A DNA stretch of 6,707 nucleotides from Cloacimonetes bacterium UBA3900. GTDB taxonomy: Bacteria; Cloacimonadota; Cloacimonadia; Cloacimonadales; Cloacimonadaceae. Below are positions 5,704 to 6,707 of this stretch, in pieces. The stretch's first letter is position 1. Every line of letters begins with the position of its first letter. The DNA is taken from contig DGFM01000027.1 in NCBI GenBank assembly GCA_002391675.1, forward strand, positions 18,376-25,082, given 5' to 3'. The notes under the pieces were generated by a model. The model had not been told where the DNA came from. It made no database searches and was given only the letters and a program-made list of their open reading frames with translations. The position numbers were made by a program, and so were the translations under genes.

Positions 5704-5735
5704 GCGCAGCAACCAAACAAGTCAGCTGCTGCGCT
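5694..5735 (-). terminator. Terminator hairpin between the permease gene and clpB
   Basis: AGCGCAGCA (5703-5711) pairs perfectly with TGCTGCGCT (5727-5735) around a 15-nt loop. On the minus strand the stem is followed at once by TATTTTAT (5702-5695), which fits an intrinsic terminator for clpB. On the plus strand only a weak CTATTT follows, so it may also slow or stop permease transcription. The stem begins within the permease stop codon. A second, weaker minus-strand stem, AAGAG/CTCTT followed by TTAAAT, lies at 5748-5760. Confidence 0.55.
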
Positions 5736-5778
5736 CGATCTATTTAAAAGAGAATCTCTTGCTGCGTCCTACAAATAT

Positions 5779-5820
5779 GGGAGGTGAAGTATGAGATGCA
5801 GGCTTTATTCTCTCGCTTGA
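5779..5820 (+). other. Strong Shine-Dalgarno followed by a 9-codon ORF
   Basis: GGGAGGTGA (5779-5787) with its GGAGG core ends 6 nt before ATG at 5791, the best ribosome binding site in the window. The ORF encodes MRCRLYSLA and stops at 5818-5820, overlapping the antisense end of clpB by 16 nt. It would need transcription reading through the hairpin after the permease gene. It may be a minimal peptide gene, a remnant of a lost gene start, or chance. Confidence 0.2.
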
Positions 5821-6707
5821 TTTATCAAGAGGCCCTGATCATAATCCAGCTCAAGCGGTGCATCGGGCTGGATCTTGCCGCCTAAGAGGGCCTTGGCCAG
5901 CTCGTCTTCTATCTCTTTTTGGATCAGACGCTTGAGCGGGCGGGCACCGAATTGCGGATCGAATCCCGCTTCTGCGATGTAATCTGCCAGCCTGTCTGTC
6001 CAGGTCAGCTCTATACCCTTGGGCAGCAATCTGTTGGCCAGTACGCCGAGTTGGATATCCACGATGGCGCGGATGTTTTCCTTGCTGAGGCGGTGGAAGA
6101 TGATGATGTCGTCCAGTCGGTTGAGAAACTCGGGTCTGAAGTAGCGCTTCAGCTCCTCCATCAGCTGAGGTCTGAGGGCGTCAAGTTCTTCATCCTGAGC
6201 ATCATAGATCATCTGCGAGCCGATGTTTGAGGTTAGGATAATCACGCTGTGGCGAAAGTCCACGGTGCGTCCTTTACCATCCGTGAGCCTGCCGTCGTCC
6301 AGGATTTGCAGGAGGATATTAAATACGTCGGGATGCGCCTTTTCGATCTCGTCGAAGAGGATGACGCTGTAGGGACGGCGGCGCACGCCTTCGGTGAGGT
6401 AACCGCCCTCATCGTAGCCCACGTAGCCCGGAGGCGCACCGATGAGACGCGAGACGGAGTGCTTTTCCATGAATTCGCTCATATCCAGCCGGATCATGGC
6501 CTTTTCGCTATCGAAGAGATAGGCAGCCAGGGTGCGAGCCAGCTCCGTCTTTCCCACGCCGGTGGGGCCCAGGAAGATGAAGGAGCCGATGGGGCGTCTC
6601 TCATCTGCCAGACCGCTGCGCGAGCGACGGATGGCGTTGGAAAGAGCGGCGATGCCTTCTTTTTGGCCCACTACTCTTTCGGCCAAGGTTTCTTCCAGTT
6701 TGAGCAG
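5805..6707 (-). CDS. clpB: ClpB chaperone, C-terminal part (5' end beyond window)
   Basis: The last 300 residues of ClpB, the hexameric AAA+ disaggregase that threads aggregated proteins through its pore with DnaK. The frame stays open to the right edge and begins LLKLEETLAERVVGQ, a linker just before the second ATPase domain, so the TTG at 6684-6686 is an internal leucine and not a start. Counting from the edge: Walker A GPTGVGKT (47-54), pore loop GAPPGYVG with Tyr95, Walker B ILFDE (116-120), sensor-1 TSN (159-161), arginine finger in RPEFLNR (Arg197), and sensor-2 GARPLKR with Arg256. All catalytic residues of the D2 ring are intact. SNAIRRSRSGL and the absence of a ClpP-binding loop between the Walker motifs and sensor 1 favour ClpB over ClpA, ClpC or ClpX. 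Heat-shock control is usual for the family, but its promoter lies outside the window. Confidence 0.96.
   Translation of the reverse strand: MLKLEETLAERVVGQKEGIAALSNAIRRSRSGLADERRPIGSFIFLGPTGVGKTELARTLAAYLFDSEKAMIRLDMSEFMEKHSVSRLIGAPPGYVGYDEGGYLTEGVRRRPYSVILFDEIEKAHPDVFNILLQILDDGRLTDGKGRTVDFRHSVIILTSNIGSQMIYDAQDEELDALRPQLMEELKRYFRPEFLNRLDDIIIFHRLSKENIRAIVDIQLGVLANRLLPKGIELTWTDRLADYIAEAGFDPQFGARPLKRLIQKEIEDELAKALLGGKIQPDAPLELDYDQGLLINQARE

Noticed and set aside
6684..6686. TTG as the start of a short 293-residue Clp-like protein
   Set aside because: The frame continues to the window edge with LLKLEET, which matches the ClpB linker before the second ATPase domain, so this is an internal leucine codon.

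Overview
The window is bacterial DNA with four substantial genes. I think the source is probably Cloacimonadota or a neighbouring FCB-type lineage. This is inference from three things: a secreted beta-propeller protein ending in a PNPF...G-x-Y-x-Y-x-L...K-x-L-x-L-L-K C-terminal domain (the Por/type IX or FlgD-like sorting style of those phyla), AGGA-type ribosome binding sites, and moderate base composition. No rRNA, tRNA, CRISPR array or recognisable insertion sequence is visible.

Layout from left to right. Positions 1-120 hold a short plus-strand open stretch of unknown identity, perhaps the tail of a gene that starts outside the window. Positions 206-1267 (minus) encode an intact RhuM-family protein, a DNA-binding-like accessory protein of unknown function. 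Positions 1268-1898 contain no convincing gene: a weak candidate promoter for rhuM, an AT-rich stretch with an imperfect inverted repeat, and a hairpin-rich stretch downstream of the next gene. Positions 1899-3623 (minus) encode an exported protein with seven tandem SBBP-like repeats and the C-terminal sorting-type domain.

Positions 3624-3882 separate two divergent genes and form the most structured regulatory region here. It has a good plus-strand promoter whose -10 lies inside a perfect 20-bp AT-rich palindrome, then a leader of about 165 nt with two strong hairpins. Positions 3883-5703 (plus) encode a SLC13/DASS-type membrane transporter with two TrkA-C (RCK_C) domains between its transport halves. 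Positions 5704-5804 hold a hairpin that fits a terminator for the convergent clpB gene, and a perfect Shine-Dalgarno followed by a 9-codon ORF. Positions 5805-6707 (minus) encode the C-terminal part of the ClpB disaggregase, cut by the window edge.

The genes do not form an operon or an obvious shared pathway: clpB is housekeeping, the transporter and propeller protein are divergent neighbours, and rhuM looks like accessory DNA. I found no clearly new multi-gene system. The best leads are the palindromic operator and structured leader of the transporter, an altered ligand-loop motif in that transporter, and matching short GC-rich motifs just after the stop codons of rhuM and the propeller gene.
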